The translations under genes and the position numbers were made by a program. The notes under the pieces were generated by a model, which did no database searches, was not told the origin of the DNA, and saw nothing but the letters and a program-made list of their open reading frames with translations. Source: Caldifarciminota bacterium (GTDB taxonomy: Bacteria; WOR-3; Hydrothermia; UBA1063; CAJXJZ01). From it: a stretch of 60,522 nucleotides of DNA. Numbering within the stretch: the stretch's first letter is position 1; each line of letters opens with the position of its first letter. Location of the stretch: assembly GCA_027073945.1 (NCBI GenBank), contig JALTEL010000236.1, forward strand, positions 1 to 60,522. Reading direction: 5' to 3'. Positions 7,419 through 16,510 of the stretch are shown piece by piece.

Positions 7419-8756
7419 TTACTTTCCTATACAGAATTTATTGAATATGGCATTCAATATTTCTTCGGGAAGATTACCGTATCCAAAGATTTCATTTAAT
7501 GATTTCAGTGCCTCATTTATATGAAAGCTGACGAGTTCGGGTTCTTTATTGTTGTTGAAGAGTTTTAGAGATTCCAAGAGGTCAGAGATAACGGTTTGAA
7601 GAAGAGCCGTTTCTCTGTTGTTCAACATATAACTGTCTTCACTGCTGTAATAAGTTTTAATAAGCTCTGCTATTTTTGATATAAGCAGGTCAATACCTTT
7701 TCCCGTCAATGCTGAAACAGGGATTATTTCAGCCTCAAGGTGATTCAGCAAGTCCTGACCTGCAAGGTCTGTTTTGTTCAGTACAAATAAAGAAGGCACA
7801 TTGATACCGTTATAAAAGTTTTTCTCAGCATTGCTTATACCTCTCGATGCATCGGAGACAAACAATACAATATTAGCACTGGAAAGAGCTTTTTTTGAGA
7901 ATTCAATCCCTATTTTCTCCACAAAGTCGCTGGTTTCTCTATGCCCTGCAGTGTCATGGAGACGCACGGGTATACCTTCTATTGAAATTTCTTCCTGGAT
8001 GATATCACGTGTGGTACCCTCATAGGGCGTTACAATTGCTCGTTCGTATCCCAGAATAGCATTAAACAAACTGGATTTACCTACATTTACTCTACCTATG
8101 ATTGCAATGTTAATGCCGTTTTTTATAAAAAGTCCCTGCTCTGCCCTTTCTAACATATTCCCTGCTTTTTCAATAACATCCTCAAGAGATGTCCTGAACT
8201 TGTTTCTATCAAGCTGGCCGGTATCTTCCTCAAATTCTATATATGCCTCCAAATCAAGCAGTATATTGTTTATCTGTTCAAAAATCGGTGCAAATTTTTC
8301 TCTTAGCTTACCTGTGATTTTTTCCAGCGATTTTTGGTACTGTAGTTCTGTTTTGGCTGAAATTATTTCATTCACCGCCTCTGCCTGAAGCAGGTCTATT
8401 TTACCGTTTAAAAATGCTCTTTTTGTAAATTCACCTTTTACTGCAAGTCTTGACCCCTGTGCAATTAACTCATTAAGAATCTTCCCCGGCACTATGTATC
8501 CTCCATGTGTGTGTATTTCAATCACATCCTCTCCTGTATAGGAATTCGGTGATTTGAAATAGAGAATAATTCCTCTGTCAATCAGCCTGCCTGTGCTGTC
8601 AAAAAGATCTCTAAGGTAAGCCCTTCTCGGGGATAACGGCGATTGGTCTTTGAATAGTTTTCTGGCAATATATAATGCTTTGCTGCCGCTTATTCTTATG
8701 ACAGCAATTCCACCCCTGCCCGGGGGTGTGGAAATGGCACAAATAGTGTCCCTCAA
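7419..8756 (-). CDS. mnmE: tRNA modification GTPase MnmE (TrmE)
   Basis: 445 residues from a TTG start whose TTGA overlaps the stop of the jag gene. With MnmG it makes the cmnm5 modification on wobble uridine 34 of tRNAs. The N-terminal formyl-THF domain begins DTICAISTPPGRGGIAVIRI. The inserted G domain shows GRVNVGKSSLFNAI (P-loop), GTTRDIIQEE (G2), DTAGHRE (G3) and NKTD (G4). The protein ends in CIGK, the invariant C-(I/V/L)-G-K tail needed for tRNA modification. Last gene of the rpmH-rnpA-yidD-yidC-jag-mnmE cluster, the order found in many bacteria. mnmG is not in the window. Confidence 0.97.
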   Translation of the reverse strand: MRDTICAISTPPGRGGIAVIRISGSKALYIARKLFKDQSPLSPRRAYLRDLFDSTGRLIDRGIILYFKSPNSYTGEDVIEIHTHGGYIVPGKILNELIAQGSRLAVKGEFTKRAFLNGKIDLLQAEAVNEIISAKTELQYQKSLEKITGKLREKFAPIFEQINNILLDLEAYIEFEEDTGQLDRNKFRTSLEDVIEKAGNMLERAEQGLFIKNGINIAIIGRVNVGKSSLFNAILGYERAIVTPYEGTTRDIIQEEISIEGIPVRLHDTAGHRETSDFVEKIGIEFSKKALSSANIVLFVSDASRGISNAEKNFYNGINVPSLFVLNKTDLAGQDLLNHLEAEIIPVSALTGKGIDLLISKIAELIKTYYSSEDSYMLNNRETALLQTVISDLLESLKLFNNNKEPELVSFHINEALKSLNEIFGYGNLPEEILNAIFNKFCIGK

Positions 8757-9370
8757 AATTCTTTAGGAGCAATAACAAAAATTGTGTGTGGTTCTTTTCC
8801 CACAGTTCTTAAAACAACACCTTTCTCTTTTTTGAGTGCATCTTTAACTATACGTATATCCATCTCACTCAGGTAATCAAGGCTCATTTCCTTACCTGTT
8901 TCTTTGACTCTCTTTGCAGTGGCTATGATTTTGTTTATCAGTAGTTTTCTTTTTCTCTCCAGGTATCCACTGATATCAATGGAAAGGTGCAAATCGGGAT
9001 TTTTTCTTCTGATTATCAGTCCGAGAATGTAGTTTAGATGGCGGAGATTCTCACCGTTTTTTCCTATAAAGGCAGCATCATATTTACGAGTTGTTATGTT
9101 TACATAGTAGCGCTTCTGTTTCGGAACTATTCTCAATTCAGGCTGCACGCCCAAAAAACCAAAGAATTCCTTTATGACACTCTCAATTAGCTCTACCTCT
9201 TCAATATTCAAAAATATCCTGATGCGGCATGGCCGTCTGCCTCTTTCACCTTTATCGATTATAACATAACGAAAGGGGCGTTCTGACAATTCAATTTCGT
9301 TTTTTGCTTTTTCTACGGCCTCTCCGACTGTTGGAGCCTCCACATCTATAAATCTTTGTTCTGTAATCAT
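8753..9370 (-). CDS. jag: Jag/KhpB-type RNA-binding protein (KH and R3H domains)
   Basis: 205 residues. Three parts are visible: an N-terminal Jag domain (FIDVEAPTVGEAVEKAKNEI), a KH domain with AAFIGKNGENLRHLNYILGL, and a C-terminal R3H domain in which R-x3-H appears as a variant around KRVKETGKEMSLDYLSEMDI followed by IVKDALKKEKGVVLRTVGKE. Jag/KhpB binds RNA, often with KhpA, and affects elongation and division in Gram-positives. The start codon overlaps the end of yidC by 4 bases with GGAGGTAAG upstream. Its place between yidC and mnmE is the standard one. The R3H motif departs from the classic one, so RNA-phosphate contact by that domain is less certain. Confidence 0.92.
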   Translation of the reverse strand: MITEQRFIDVEAPTVGEAVEKAKNEIELSERPFRYVIIDKGERGRRPCRIRIFLNIEEVELIESVIKEFFGFLGVQPELRIVPKQKRYYVNITTRKYDAAFIGKNGENLRHLNYILGLIIRRKNPDLHLSIDISGYLERKRKLLINKIIATAKRVKETGKEMSLDYLSEMDIRIVKDALKKEKGVVLRTVGKEPHTIFVIAPKEF

Positions 9371-10857
9371 TTTTCGCTTACCTCCACTCTCTTAATTAAA
9401 TACATTTCAAAAATACTAAAAATATTGTATGCAAACCAGTAGAGTACTATACCGGAGGGTAGCGACAGGAATATTATGACGAGAAAGATTGGCATAAAAA
9501 TGGTCATCATACGCGATTGCGTGTCCCCGGTTCCGCTTTGCAGTTTGGACTGAAAATAACTTGTTATTCCCATTAGTATAGGTAGAATGTAATACGGGTC
9601 TTTAACAGATAGATCTTTTATCCAGAAAAGGAATGGGGCATGTCTTAAGTCAATAGTTATACGCAGGATTTTGTACAATGCCCAGAATATGGGCAGCTGT
9701 ATAATCATTGTCAGACAGCCGGAGAATGGATTCACATTATGCTCTTTGTATAGATTCATGATCTCTTTCTGAAGTCTTTGAGGGTCATTTTTATGAATTT
9801 TGTTTAGAGCATCTATTTTGGGTTTTAACTCCTGCATTTTTCTCATAGACCGAAGACCCTTGAAAGTAAGAGGGAAAAATACGATCTTCATTAAAAAGGC
9901 GAAAACTATGATTGCCCAGCCGTAGTTAGGTATAAAATTGTGAATAAATCTTAAGATATACAGCAGTGCCTTTGAGAATGGTGCAATGACGGACATACCA
10001 AAATCATAGGTTTTATCCAATTTATAGCCCAATTTTTTGAGCATAAAATAATCAATGGGCCCTGCATAAATATTGAAAACTTTAAGTGAATCGCTTGTAT
10101 TAACAGACATATAAGGTGTATTGTTGATAATATCAAACCTGTATGTGCCGATATGTTTTGGGTTGTTTAAAATTGCAAAGAGAAAATACTTGCTTTTAAT
10201 GCCACAGTAAGCAACATCATCAAAAGAACCTTTAAATTTCTTTTTATCAAGCTTTGTAATTTTAACCTTGTTTAGCTTATCAGTGTACGAGATAACATCA
10301 TTCTGGGAGCGCTCCTCTTTGATATTTTTGGCATCGAGGTGCAGATTCCCCTCTGCCTCTACCTTTCCAGACATCGGGCCTGAATAATAAAAATGTATAA
10401 TATAGCTGGATGCGGAAAATACATACACTTTTTTGTTCCCATTATTTGCTATGAACACAATGGAATCCGACCTGTCATTTATACTTAGTTTTGCGGGGTT
10501 GGCACTGTAAATCAGTGTATCTGTGGATATATAATTGGCATAAGTGGTATCAAGAAGGTCAGTATGATACTTTTTGAGATATAGGCGAGAAATAGCGCCG
10601 TTACTGTTGAATTTAGCTATGACAAGCGGTGTTTCAACCAAAGCTGCGTTCTTGTATTCCAATCTGGATTTGGTTCCCGGGTTTTGCTGTTGCATGGGCT
10701 TTTGCGGGGCCGTATTTGAGCTCACCTCCGCCTTATGTTCCTGTGTGTTAACAGGTGCATTCTTTTTCATGAAAAATATCTGCCACACAACGATAAACAG
10801 AAAAATTACAATAAAACTTATGAACAGATTTTTGCTGGCAGATTGGTTGTTATCCAT
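9367..10857 (-). CDS. yidC: Membrane protein insertase YidC/Oxa1
   Basis: 496 residues. The long form typical of diderm bacteria: an N-terminal membrane span (about 10-30, LFISFIVIFLFIVVWQIFFM), a large periplasmic beta-domain (about 60-290, low conservation), then the five-span insertase core beginning NFIPNYGWAIIVFAFLMKIV and including the cytoplasmic hairpin MRKMQELKPKIDALNKIHKN and FSGCLTMIIQLPIFWALYKI. The P1 periplasmic domain indicates a Gram-negative-type envelope. Inserts inner-membrane proteins with or without SecYEG. It follows yidD by 7 bases and overlaps jag by 4. Confidence 0.97.
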   Translation of the reverse strand: MDNNQSASKNLFISFIVIFLFIVVWQIFFMKKNAPVNTQEHKAEVSSNTAPQKPMQQQNPGTKSRLEYKNAALVETPLVIAKFNSNGAISRLYLKKYHTDLLDTTYANYISTDTLIYSANPAKLSINDRSDSIVFIANNGNKKVYVFSASSYIIHFYYSGPMSGKVEAEGNLHLDAKNIKEERSQNDVISYTDKLNKVKITKLDKKKFKGSFDDVAYCGIKSKYFLFAILNNPKHIGTYRFDIINNTPYMSVNTSDSLKVFNIYAGPIDYFMLKKLGYKLDKTYDFGMSVIAPFSKALLYILRFIHNFIPNYGWAIIVFAFLMKIVFFPLTFKGLRSMRKMQELKPKIDALNKIHKNDPQRLQKEIMNLYKEHNVNPFSGCLTMIIQLPIFWALYKILRITIDLRHAPFLFWIKDLSVKDPYYILPILMGITSYFQSKLQSGTGDTQSRMMTIFMPIFLVIIFLSLPSGIVLYWFAYNIFSIFEMYLIKRVEVSEK

Positions 10858-10864
10858 AGTGCAA

Positions 10865-11128
10865 TTACTTCAGCGGGTCGTATCCGCCTTTTGATAGGGG
10901 ATTGCATCTCAAAACTCTAAATCCCGCTTTAATGCCACCTTTGAATATGCCGTATTTTGAGATTGCCTGTATAGAATACTCGGAACATGTTGGATAGAAC
11001 CTGCATGTGGAGGGCAAGAAAGGAGATATGAACAGTTTATAACCTTTTATCAGAAGAATTGCTGATTTGACTGCAGCCTCTCCAATTTTTCTGTAAATTT
11101 TAGAAAGTTTGCTTTGATGGACGACCAA
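10865..11128 (-). CDS. yidD: YidD membrane protein insertion efficiency factor
   Basis: The conserved core is clear: [38 protein letters not shown] and [18 protein letters not shown], with the three cysteines of the family. YidD is a small amphipathic protein thought to help YidC. The start is uncertain: the frame is open far upstream through rnpA in another frame, but there is no ATG or GTG near the core. I chose TTG at 11128 (87 residues, normal family length), which places the first 79 bases inside rnpA. An alternative is the non-standard ATT at 11059, 14 bases after GGAGAGG, giving a 64-residue core protein. Order rnpA-yidD-yidC is standard. Confidence 0.85.
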   Translation of the reverse strand: MVVHQSKLSKIYRKIGEAAVKSAILLIKGYKLFISPFLPSTCRFYPTCSEYSIQAISKYGIFKGGIKAGFRVLRCNPLSKGGYDPLK

Positions 11129-11391
11129 TCCGCTTTTAGAAGTGTTCTGTTCCCTATAAAAACTATGTACAGATTTTTGGGCAACTTCGATTCGTATAAT
11201 CGGATAAGCGCTCTCAATCTCCGTTTCACTCTGTTTTTCTGGGGTTTTATGCGAATGTCGCGTGTGGCTGCCACGGCTATTTTCAGGCTTTCCATTCTTG
11301 TGAAATAAACGGTGAAATATACTGTATGCAGGCGCTGACCTTTCGAAAATACCTCCCGTATTTCTCTGCCTCTCAGCGTTCTTAAACTCAA
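11050..11391 (-). CDS. rnpA: Ribonuclease P protein component
   Basis: 113 residues from a TTG start that overlaps the rpmH stop (TTGA). It shows the RnpA fold: [20 protein letters not shown] at the N-terminus and the RNR signature region [20 protein letters not shown], with many basic residues for contact with P RNA. It assists 5' maturation of tRNA precursors. The cluster's first gene is a tRNA-Val, so the RNase P substrate and the protein subunit share one predicted transcript. The C-terminal 79 bases probably overlap the yidD reading frame. Confidence 0.95.
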   Translation of the reverse strand: MSLRTLRGREIREVFSKGQRLHTVYFTVYFTRMESLKIAVAATRDIRIKPQKNRVKRRLRALIRLYESKLPKNLYIVFIGNRTLLKADWSSIKANFLKFTEKLERLQSNQQFF

Positions 11392-11531
11392 ACTGCAAGC
11401 CGTGTCCTACCTTTTGACCTTCTTCTATTTATGACCCTTCTGCCTGCCTTGCTTTTCATGCGCACTCTGAACCCGTGCGTTCTTTTTCTTTTTGTTCTTG
11501 AAGGTTGATAAGTCCTCTTTGTACCTTTCAT
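11388..11531 (-). CDS. rpmH: 50S ribosomal protein L34
   Basis: 47 residues: [20 protein letters not shown], then [27 protein letters not shown], an almost exact L34 with its basic tail. The ATG at 11531 has AAAGGAGGAAC directly upstream. It overlaps rnpA by 4 bases. A longer open frame runs back through tRNA-Val but is not coding. Confidence 0.98.
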   Translation of the reverse strand: MKGTKRTYQPSRTKRKRTHGFRVRMKSKAGRRVINRRRSKGRTRLAV

Positions 11532-11557
11532 AAGTTCCTCCTTTGGAATAACAACAT

Positions 11558-11631
<74 letters not shown>

Positions 11632-11645
11632 TGTGATACAATAAA

Positions 11646-11674
11646 ATTTTAAGGCAATTAAGACGTACATTCAA
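11646..11674 (-). promoter_or_regulatory. Promoter of tRNA-Val/rpmH cluster
   Basis: Reverse strand TTGAAT (11669-11674), 17-bp spacer, TAAAAT (11646-11651). The tRNA 5' end is 14 bases after the -10 box. No separate promoter is evident for rpmH in the 26 bases after the tRNA. Confidence 0.7.
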
Positions 11675-11758
11675 TATAAGCCCTTCTTTAAAAATGGAAT
11701 CCGCAACTTTATAACCATGTCCCTTCTATACCTATGTTGTGCATTTTTAGGTTATATT

Positions 11759-11787
11759 TTGATTATCCGCAAGGACTATTTTATCCT
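11759..11787 (+). promoter_or_regulatory. Promoter of cstA-like gene
   Basis: TTGATT (11759-11764), 17-bp spacer, TATCCT (11782-11787), followed by a leader with AAGGAGGTG before ATG 11812. Confidence 0.6.
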
Positions 11788-11811
11788 TTAAATGTTATAA
11801 GGAGGTGAAAA

Positions 11812-13527
11812 ATGGCAACTGCCGCCATTGTGGTAATCGGGTTTGTTATTTATATTGTGTTCTATCATACCTATGGAAAAACACTTCAGAATAAAGTTGT
11901 AAAAGCAGATAATTCAAATGAAACCCCCGCTCACAGGTTGTACGATGGTGTAGATTACGTTCCTGCTGTCAATAAGTGGGTGCTCTTTGGCCATCATTTC
12001 GCTTCCATAGCCGGAGCTGCACCTATTGTGGGTCCTGCAATAGCCCTTGCATGGGGATGGCTTCCTGCATTACTGTGGATATGGTTCGGAAATGTCTTTA
12101 TCGGAGCAGTACATGATTATCTTGCTATGTCCGCATCAATAAGGAATGATGGAAAATCCATTCAATGGGTTGCAGGTAAACTCATGAGTAAAAGGACAGG
12201 CTATATATTTGAACTATTTATACTTTTCACACTTATCCTTGTTATCGCAGCATTTTCTGCCATAATAGGGAATATCTTTGTGAAAGTGCCCGCTGTTCCC
12301 ACTGCATCGGGCCTTTTTATGATTGATGCGCTTATAACAGGATTTCTTATGTACAGAGTCAAGCTTAATTTCACTCTTTCCACTGTTGTGGGGCTTGTGC
12401 TTTTGTTCTTTTCAATCTGGTTTGGGTTGAAGCTCCCTATATCTCTCGGCTATCACTCATGGCTGCTTATCATATTTATTTACATTGTTATTGCCTCTGC
12501 TTTACCAGTGTGGATTTTGTTGCAGCCCAGGGATTATTTGAATGCATATATACTGTGGTTTGGTCTTTTACTTGGAGGTATAGCTCTTTTGTTCGTATTT
12601 CGTAAAATAAATCTTCCAGCTTATACAGCTTTTTCTGCCCCAGTTATAGAGGGTAAACCTTCTCCCTTCTGGCCGTTGATTCCACTGATTATAGCATGCG
12701 GCTCTCTATCCGGATTCCATGCTATAGTGGGTTCGGGCACAACCTCAAAGCAAATTGACAAAGAAACAGATGCACTGCTTATCGGCTATGGAGGCATGTT
12801 TACAGAGGGCTTTTTGTCCACAATTGTAGTTGCGTCAATAGGTGCTTTTGGTGCTGTGGTGCTGGGAAACGGTATTATAAAGGTACTGCACAATCCCATA
12901 GCATTTTCCAGAGCCTATCTGCCTGCAATAAAATCCGTTGGGGGACCTGTTGGCATATTTGCAAAGAGCTATGGCGAGGCTGTCAGTCGTGTTTTCCGTA
13001 TTAACAAACATGTGATAGTTGTCTTTGCATCTCTGTGGGTTTCCGCATTTGCACTCACCACACTGGATACGACCAACAGAATAGGCAGATATGCTGTAAA
13101 TGAACTCACAGAACCATTGAGAGGCAATTTAATACATAAAATCATAACGAACAGATGGGTGGCATCCATAATTCCGGCATCCATAGGCATATGGATGGCA
13201 TGGGCTGGTGCATGGCATATAATATGGCCTGCCTTCGGAGGAGCAAATCAGATGCTGGCATCAATTGCACTTCTCACAGTTACAATATGGGTAAGTAAAG
13301 AATTAAAAGTGGCTGCAAAATATACGTATTATGTACTTATTCCCGCTGTGTTTCTCTGGATAACGGTAACCTTTGCCCTTATATGGTATCTTGGGGTAGC
13401 GGTTCCCGATTATTTATCAAAGAGTAAGGCACAGGCACTGACGCTGGGTGGATTTGTAGTAATAATGCTTATTCTTAATTTTATACTGCTTGCAGATTTT
13501 ATAAAACATATGCGCAGAAAGAATTGA
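11812..13527 (+). CDS. cstA: Carbon starvation protein A family transporter
   Basis: 571 residues, about 14-16 hydrophobic segments. CstA-family signatures: DGVDYVPAVNKWVLFGHHFA, SIAGAAPIVGPAIALAWGWL, WIWFGNVFIGAVHDYLAMSA, LIACGSLSGFHAIVGSGTTS-like text at about residue 300, and FALTTLDTTNRIGRYAVNEL. Members import pyruvate (CstA, BtsT) or peptides with protons. Shorter than E. coli CstA (701 residues), like the compact archaeal and clostridial forms. It is the first gene of a three-gene operon with a small protein (overlap 4 bases) and an ArsA-like ATPase (adjacent). Substrate choice cannot be read from sequence. Confidence 0.93.
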   Translation: MATAAIVVIGFVIYIVFYHTYGKTLQNKVVKADNSNETPAHRLYDGVDYVPAVNKWVLFGHHFASIAGAAPIVGPAIALAWGWLPALLWIWFGNVFIGAVHDYLAMSASIRNDGKSIQWVAGKLMSKRTGYIFELFILFTLILVIAAFSAIIGNIFVKVPAVPTASGLFMIDALITGFLMYRVKLNFTLSTVVGLVLLFFSIWFGLKLPISLGYHSWLLIIFIYIVIASALPVWILLQPRDYLNAYILWFGLLLGGIALLFVFRKINLPAYTAFSAPVIEGKPSPFWPLIPLIIACGSLSGFHAIVGSGTTSKQIDKETDALLIGYGGMFTEGFLSTIVVASIGAFGAVVLGNGIIKVLHNPIAFSRAYLPAIKSVGGPVGIFAKSYGEAVSRVFRINKHVIVVFASLWVSAFALTTLDTTNRIGRYAVNELTEPLRGNLIHKIITNRWVASIIPASIGIWMAWAGAWHIIWPAFGGANQMLASIALLTVTIWVSKELKVAAKYTYYVLIPAVFLWITVTFALIWYLGVAVPDYLSKSKAQALTLGGFVVIMLILNFILLADFIKHMRRKN

Positions 13528-13778
13528 ATTTATTTGAGATTATCAGGATTTATCTGAAGGGAACGGCTACAGAGTATATTGATGCGGAAACGAATGAACT
13601 TGAAAAATTGTTTGCATTTTTACTTTTTGCACCGCTTCTCGGATATCCAATGCCCACTACAATGACTGCCATGAGGCTTCTGCCATATACATCTCATGAG
13701 CTTGAGCTATCACTCAATATATTCAGAGATTCCGATGATATGTTCGGAAAAATTGCTGGTATGTTCGATATAGATTAA
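13524..13778 (+). CDS. Small hypothetical protein between cstA and an ArsA-like ATPase
   Basis: 84 residues from a TTG start (TTGA overlap with the cstA stop). Sequence contains EYIDAETNELEKLFAFLLFA, a helix, then PLLGYPMPTTMTAMRLLPYT, SHELELSLNIFRDSDDMFG. One hydrophobic stretch (FAFLLFAPLLGY) may be membrane-associated. It overlaps cstA by 4 bases and its TAA overlaps the next ATG, so the three are translationally coupled. I do not recognise the family. Confidence 0.7.
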   Translation: MNLFEIIRIYLKGTATEYIDAETNELEKLFAFLLFAPLLGYPMPTTMTAMRLLPYTSHELELSLNIFRDSDDMFGKIAGMFDID

Positions 13779-14569
13779 TGGTCTATTTTATTGTTGGGAA
13801 AGGAGGCACAGGCAAATCGAGTATATCTGTCGCCCTTTCTATATTTCTATCAAGAAGAGAAAATGTAACGCTCGTTTCTATTGACCCGGCTCACAATATC
13901 AGGGATATAGTGGGCACAAACATTTTAAACAATGTGAAAATTTATGAGCCTGATATTGAGAAGGAAATAGTTAACTTTAACAGGCATTTGACAGAAGAAA
14001 TGAAAGCCAATTTTTTCAAATATTTAACCGTATTTAATAGAGAGGATATCGTTGACACATTGCGATATTCCCCGGGTACTGAAGAATATATTATTCTCAG
14101 TATTGTGGCGAGATTTATGGAAGATACAACATCAACTTTAATTTTTGATACACCGCCTACAGGATTATTTCTAAAAATACTCGGTCTTTTGAAAAGCGAG
14201 CTGATATGGCTTGACAGACTTATTTCAATAAGAAAAAGCATAGCACAGAGGAAATCCATAAAAAATGATGTTATTTTGAAAAATCTGCAGAAACAAAGGC
14301 GGGAAATGGAAGAAATCGATAGGGTGCTTCATTCGGAACAAACAGTTTTTGTGCCCATATCCCTTTGTAATGAGCTTTCATATCTTGAAACGGACAGAAT
14401 AATCAAGCAGCTTGCATCCTGGCAGTATCACATTCCCTTTGTGTTAATCAACAGGCAGACGGAATGTACGTATAAATTCAAAAAAGCGCTTAAAATAGAA
14501 GAGGAAAAAGGTACCCCGTTTGAGATAAGCCGGCAGATTGCCCGGGAACTGTCAAACTTGGGTATATAA
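13778..14569 (+). CDS. ArsA/Get3-like P-loop ATPase
   Basis: 263 residues. Deviant Walker A VGKGGTGKSSISVALSIFLS at residues 6-25, VSIDPAHNIRDIVGTN (the DPAH switch I motif of ArsA/Get3), and LIFDTPPTGLFLKILGLLK (switch II with DTPPTG). These are the ArsA family features; Get3-like ATPases handle tail-anchored membrane proteins or metals. No second A2 half, no arsB/arsR/arsD nearby and no clear metal cysteine cluster, so arsenite resistance is unlikely. Its operon partners are the CstA transporter and an 84-residue protein, suggesting a role for the ATPase in that transporter's assembly or control (inference). Confidence 0.85.
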   Translation: MVYFIVGKGGTGKSSISVALSIFLSRRENVTLVSIDPAHNIRDIVGTNILNNVKIYEPDIEKEIVNFNRHLTEEMKANFFKYLTVFNREDIVDTLRYSPGTEEYIILSIVARFMEDTTSTLIFDTPPTGLFLKILGLLKSELIWLDRLISIRKSIAQRKSIKNDVILKNLQKQRREMEEIDRVLHSEQTVFVPISLCNELSYLETDRIIKQLASWQYHIPFVLINRQTECTYKFKKALKIEEEKGTPFEISRQIARELSNLGI

Positions 14570-14610
14570 AGCTATTGAAAAACTGACCTTTTGAGTTTTT
14601 AAACGAGGTC

Positions 14611-14639
14611 TTGACCAATAAAATACTTTGCTATATAAT
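14611..14639 (+). promoter_or_regulatory. Promoter of DUF2207 gene
   Basis: TTGACC (14611-14616), 17-bp spacer, TATAAT (14634-14639). The leader is about 20 bases, with AAGGAGGATATT before ATG 14666. Confidence 0.8.
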
Positions 14640-14665
14640 TCTAAAGCCTAAATAAGGAGGATATT

Positions 14666-16387
14666 ATGTATACTGTATTGATGATAAGCCTATTGAGCTT
14701 TTGGCATATAGTTAATTTTTCTCAGCAAGCCAGACTGTCCAGAGACAATAAAATAAATGTTAATGAAATGATAAAAGTTGATTTTGACGGTGAGCAAAGA
14801 CATGGTATATATAGGTACATACCGCGTTCTTTCAGAGGTCATCCGATTCATCTCAAATTTAGAAACATCATAAATACGACCACAGGTCGAAGTGTTTATA
14901 AAAAAAAGAGGGGCATAAAGAATATAAAGGTAAGAATTGGAGATCCGTATTCCTATGTCACGGGAATTCAGAAATATAAAATTGATTATGCCATGAGCTA
15001 TGCGGTTTTTGATACCGCAGATGTGCAGCGCCTTGTGTGGAATGTCACGGGAAATGGATGGGGAACATCCATAGACCATGTAAAATACAGTCTTATTTTA
15101 CCGCAGAACGTAAAACTTATTGATAATGTCTCCTGTTTTACAGGCAGATATGGCTCTGTAAAGGAAGATTGCCTCTGCCAGAGAACAGATAATGGTATCG
15201 TATGTGAGACCACTAAAAGACTCTCTCCTTATGAAGGGCTTACCGTTCTTGTTGATTTCCCTGCAGGCTCAATTAAAACACCTGGCGCTTTGTTGAAATT
15301 ATGGTGGAAGATAAGTCTATTCTGGCCGTTATTAATTCCCATAATAGTTTTCGTGCTTATGTATCGTAAATGGAGAAAATATGGACGTGACCCCAAACTC
15401 GGGCCTGTTACAACACTGTATGCTCCTCCAGCTGATTTAACACCCATAGAGGCTGGAACAATAATAGATGAATTTGTAAATTCAAGGGACTTAACATCCG
15501 AGATTCTTTATCTTGCATTAAATGGATACATAAAAATTGAGGAAATTCCATCACAAAAAGATTATATTATAACTAAGCTCAAAGATTGTGACGAGCATGT
15601 TTCAGATTTTGACCGGAAAATTGCGAACGGAATTTTTGACCTTGGTTCACTTGATGACCTGAAGAAAAATCTTGAAAAAAAGGCAGCAAAAGATGAGAAG
15701 ATTGCAGATTTGCTAAATAGGCTTTCCAATGATGAAAAACATTATGAAATAGTGGCTCTTTCCAGTTTGAGATACAAATACTATACTATCTTTAATGAAG
15801 TTAAAGATAAGGTGTACAAAGGCCTCGCCCAAAGGGGATATTTTGCGGGAAATCCAAAGGCCGTGAGAGATAAGTATACGTTTTTGGGATGGATATTCAT
15901 ATTTCTATCTATGTTTTCACCTATGTTAATGATGTTTGTTTCGCTCATCACAGTGCTTATTTTAGCGCTTGCATTGGCTATGTCCGGGGCCATTCTTCTG
16001 ATTTTTGGGAGATATATGCCCAGAAAAACCAAGAAGGGCGTTGAGGCGCTCAGAAAGGTTAGAGGACTTCTGGATTTTATTCATAGGGTGGAATATGACA
16101 GGCTGAAAAAATTTGCCATGGAAAAGCCCGAAATGTTTAAAAAGATTTTGCCTTACGCAGTAGCATTTGGTGAAGAAGCAAAATGGGCCAGGGTTTTTGA
16201 AGAGGTTTATAGTGTGCTGCAGGAACAAGCCGGGCTGAATACGGTTTACATCAGTGGAGGATTTGGGGCAATGGTGTCAAGTATGGGGGCAAATGCCACA
16301 TCTTCTCCATCATCTTCGGGTTCATCTGGCTCTGGTGGGGGTTTTTCAGGAGGCGGTGCAGGTGGAGGTGGAGGTGGTGCATGGTAA
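14666..16387 (+). CDS. DUF2207-family membrane protein
   Basis: 573 residues. The N-terminus has a hydrophobic start and an extracytoplasmic beta-domain of about 190 residues containing DGEQRHGIYRYIPRSF, a common beginning of DUF2207 proteins. A membrane span follows (about 212-230, WPLLIPIIVFVLMY), then a cytoplasmic region TLYAPPADLTPIEAGTIIDE, then two spans around 405-450 (LGWIFIFLSMFSPMLMMFVS), a helical region, and a glycine/serine-rich tail (SSGSGGGFSGGGAGGGGGGAW). All of this is characteristic of the family, whose function is unknown. Monocistronic with its own promoter. Confidence 0.9.
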   Translation: MYTVLMISLLSFWHIVNFSQQARLSRDNKINVNEMIKVDFDGEQRHGIYRYIPRSFRGHPIHLKFRNIINTTTGRSVYKKKRGIKNIKVRIGDPYSYVTGIQKYKIDYAMSYAVFDTADVQRLVWNVTGNGWGTSIDHVKYSLILPQNVKLIDNVSCFTGRYGSVKEDCLCQRTDNGIVCETTKRLSPYEGLTVLVDFPAGSIKTPGALLKLWWKISLFWPLLIPIIVFVLMYRKWRKYGRDPKLGPVTTLYAPPADLTPIEAGTIIDEFVNSRDLTSEILYLALNGYIKIEEIPSQKDYIITKLKDCDEHVSDFDRKIANGIFDLGSLDDLKKNLEKKAAKDEKIADLLNRLSNDEKHYEIVALSSLRYKYYTIFNEVKDKVYKGLAQRGYFAGNPKAVRDKYTFLGWIFIFLSMFSPMLMMFVSLITVLILALALAMSGAILLIFGRYMPRKTKKGVEALRKVRGLLDFIHRVEYDRLKKFAMEKPEMFKKILPYAVAFGEEAKWARVFEEVYSVLQEQAGLNTVYISGGFGAMVSSMGANATSSPSSSGSSGSGGGFSGGGAGGGGGGAW

Positions 16388-16510
16388 TTCCTCCTCTGTT
16401 TTCGAAGCTTTACTCATGTTAAAAACCCGTGTAAAGTTTCAGTTTAAGTAATTTATACCTTTTTTATAAATGCTGTGTCGGATTTGTGTGCTCTATTTAC
16501 CGTGAATGAG

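Noticed and set aside
11710..11756. Inverted repeat TATAACC (11710-11716) and GGTTATA (11750-11756) before the cstA promoter
   Set aside because: Seven-base AT-rich arms 33 bases apart are expected by chance in this composition; it could be an operator but nothing else supports it.
14584..14612. Short inverted repeat GACCT/AGGTC after the ArsA-like gene
   Set aside because: Five base pairs with a long loop; not convincing as a terminator.
16451..16471. Hairpin ATTTATA-N7-TATAAAT between DUF2207 and the antiporter genes
   Set aside because: Only A-T pairs and no T-tail beyond it; too weak to call a terminator.
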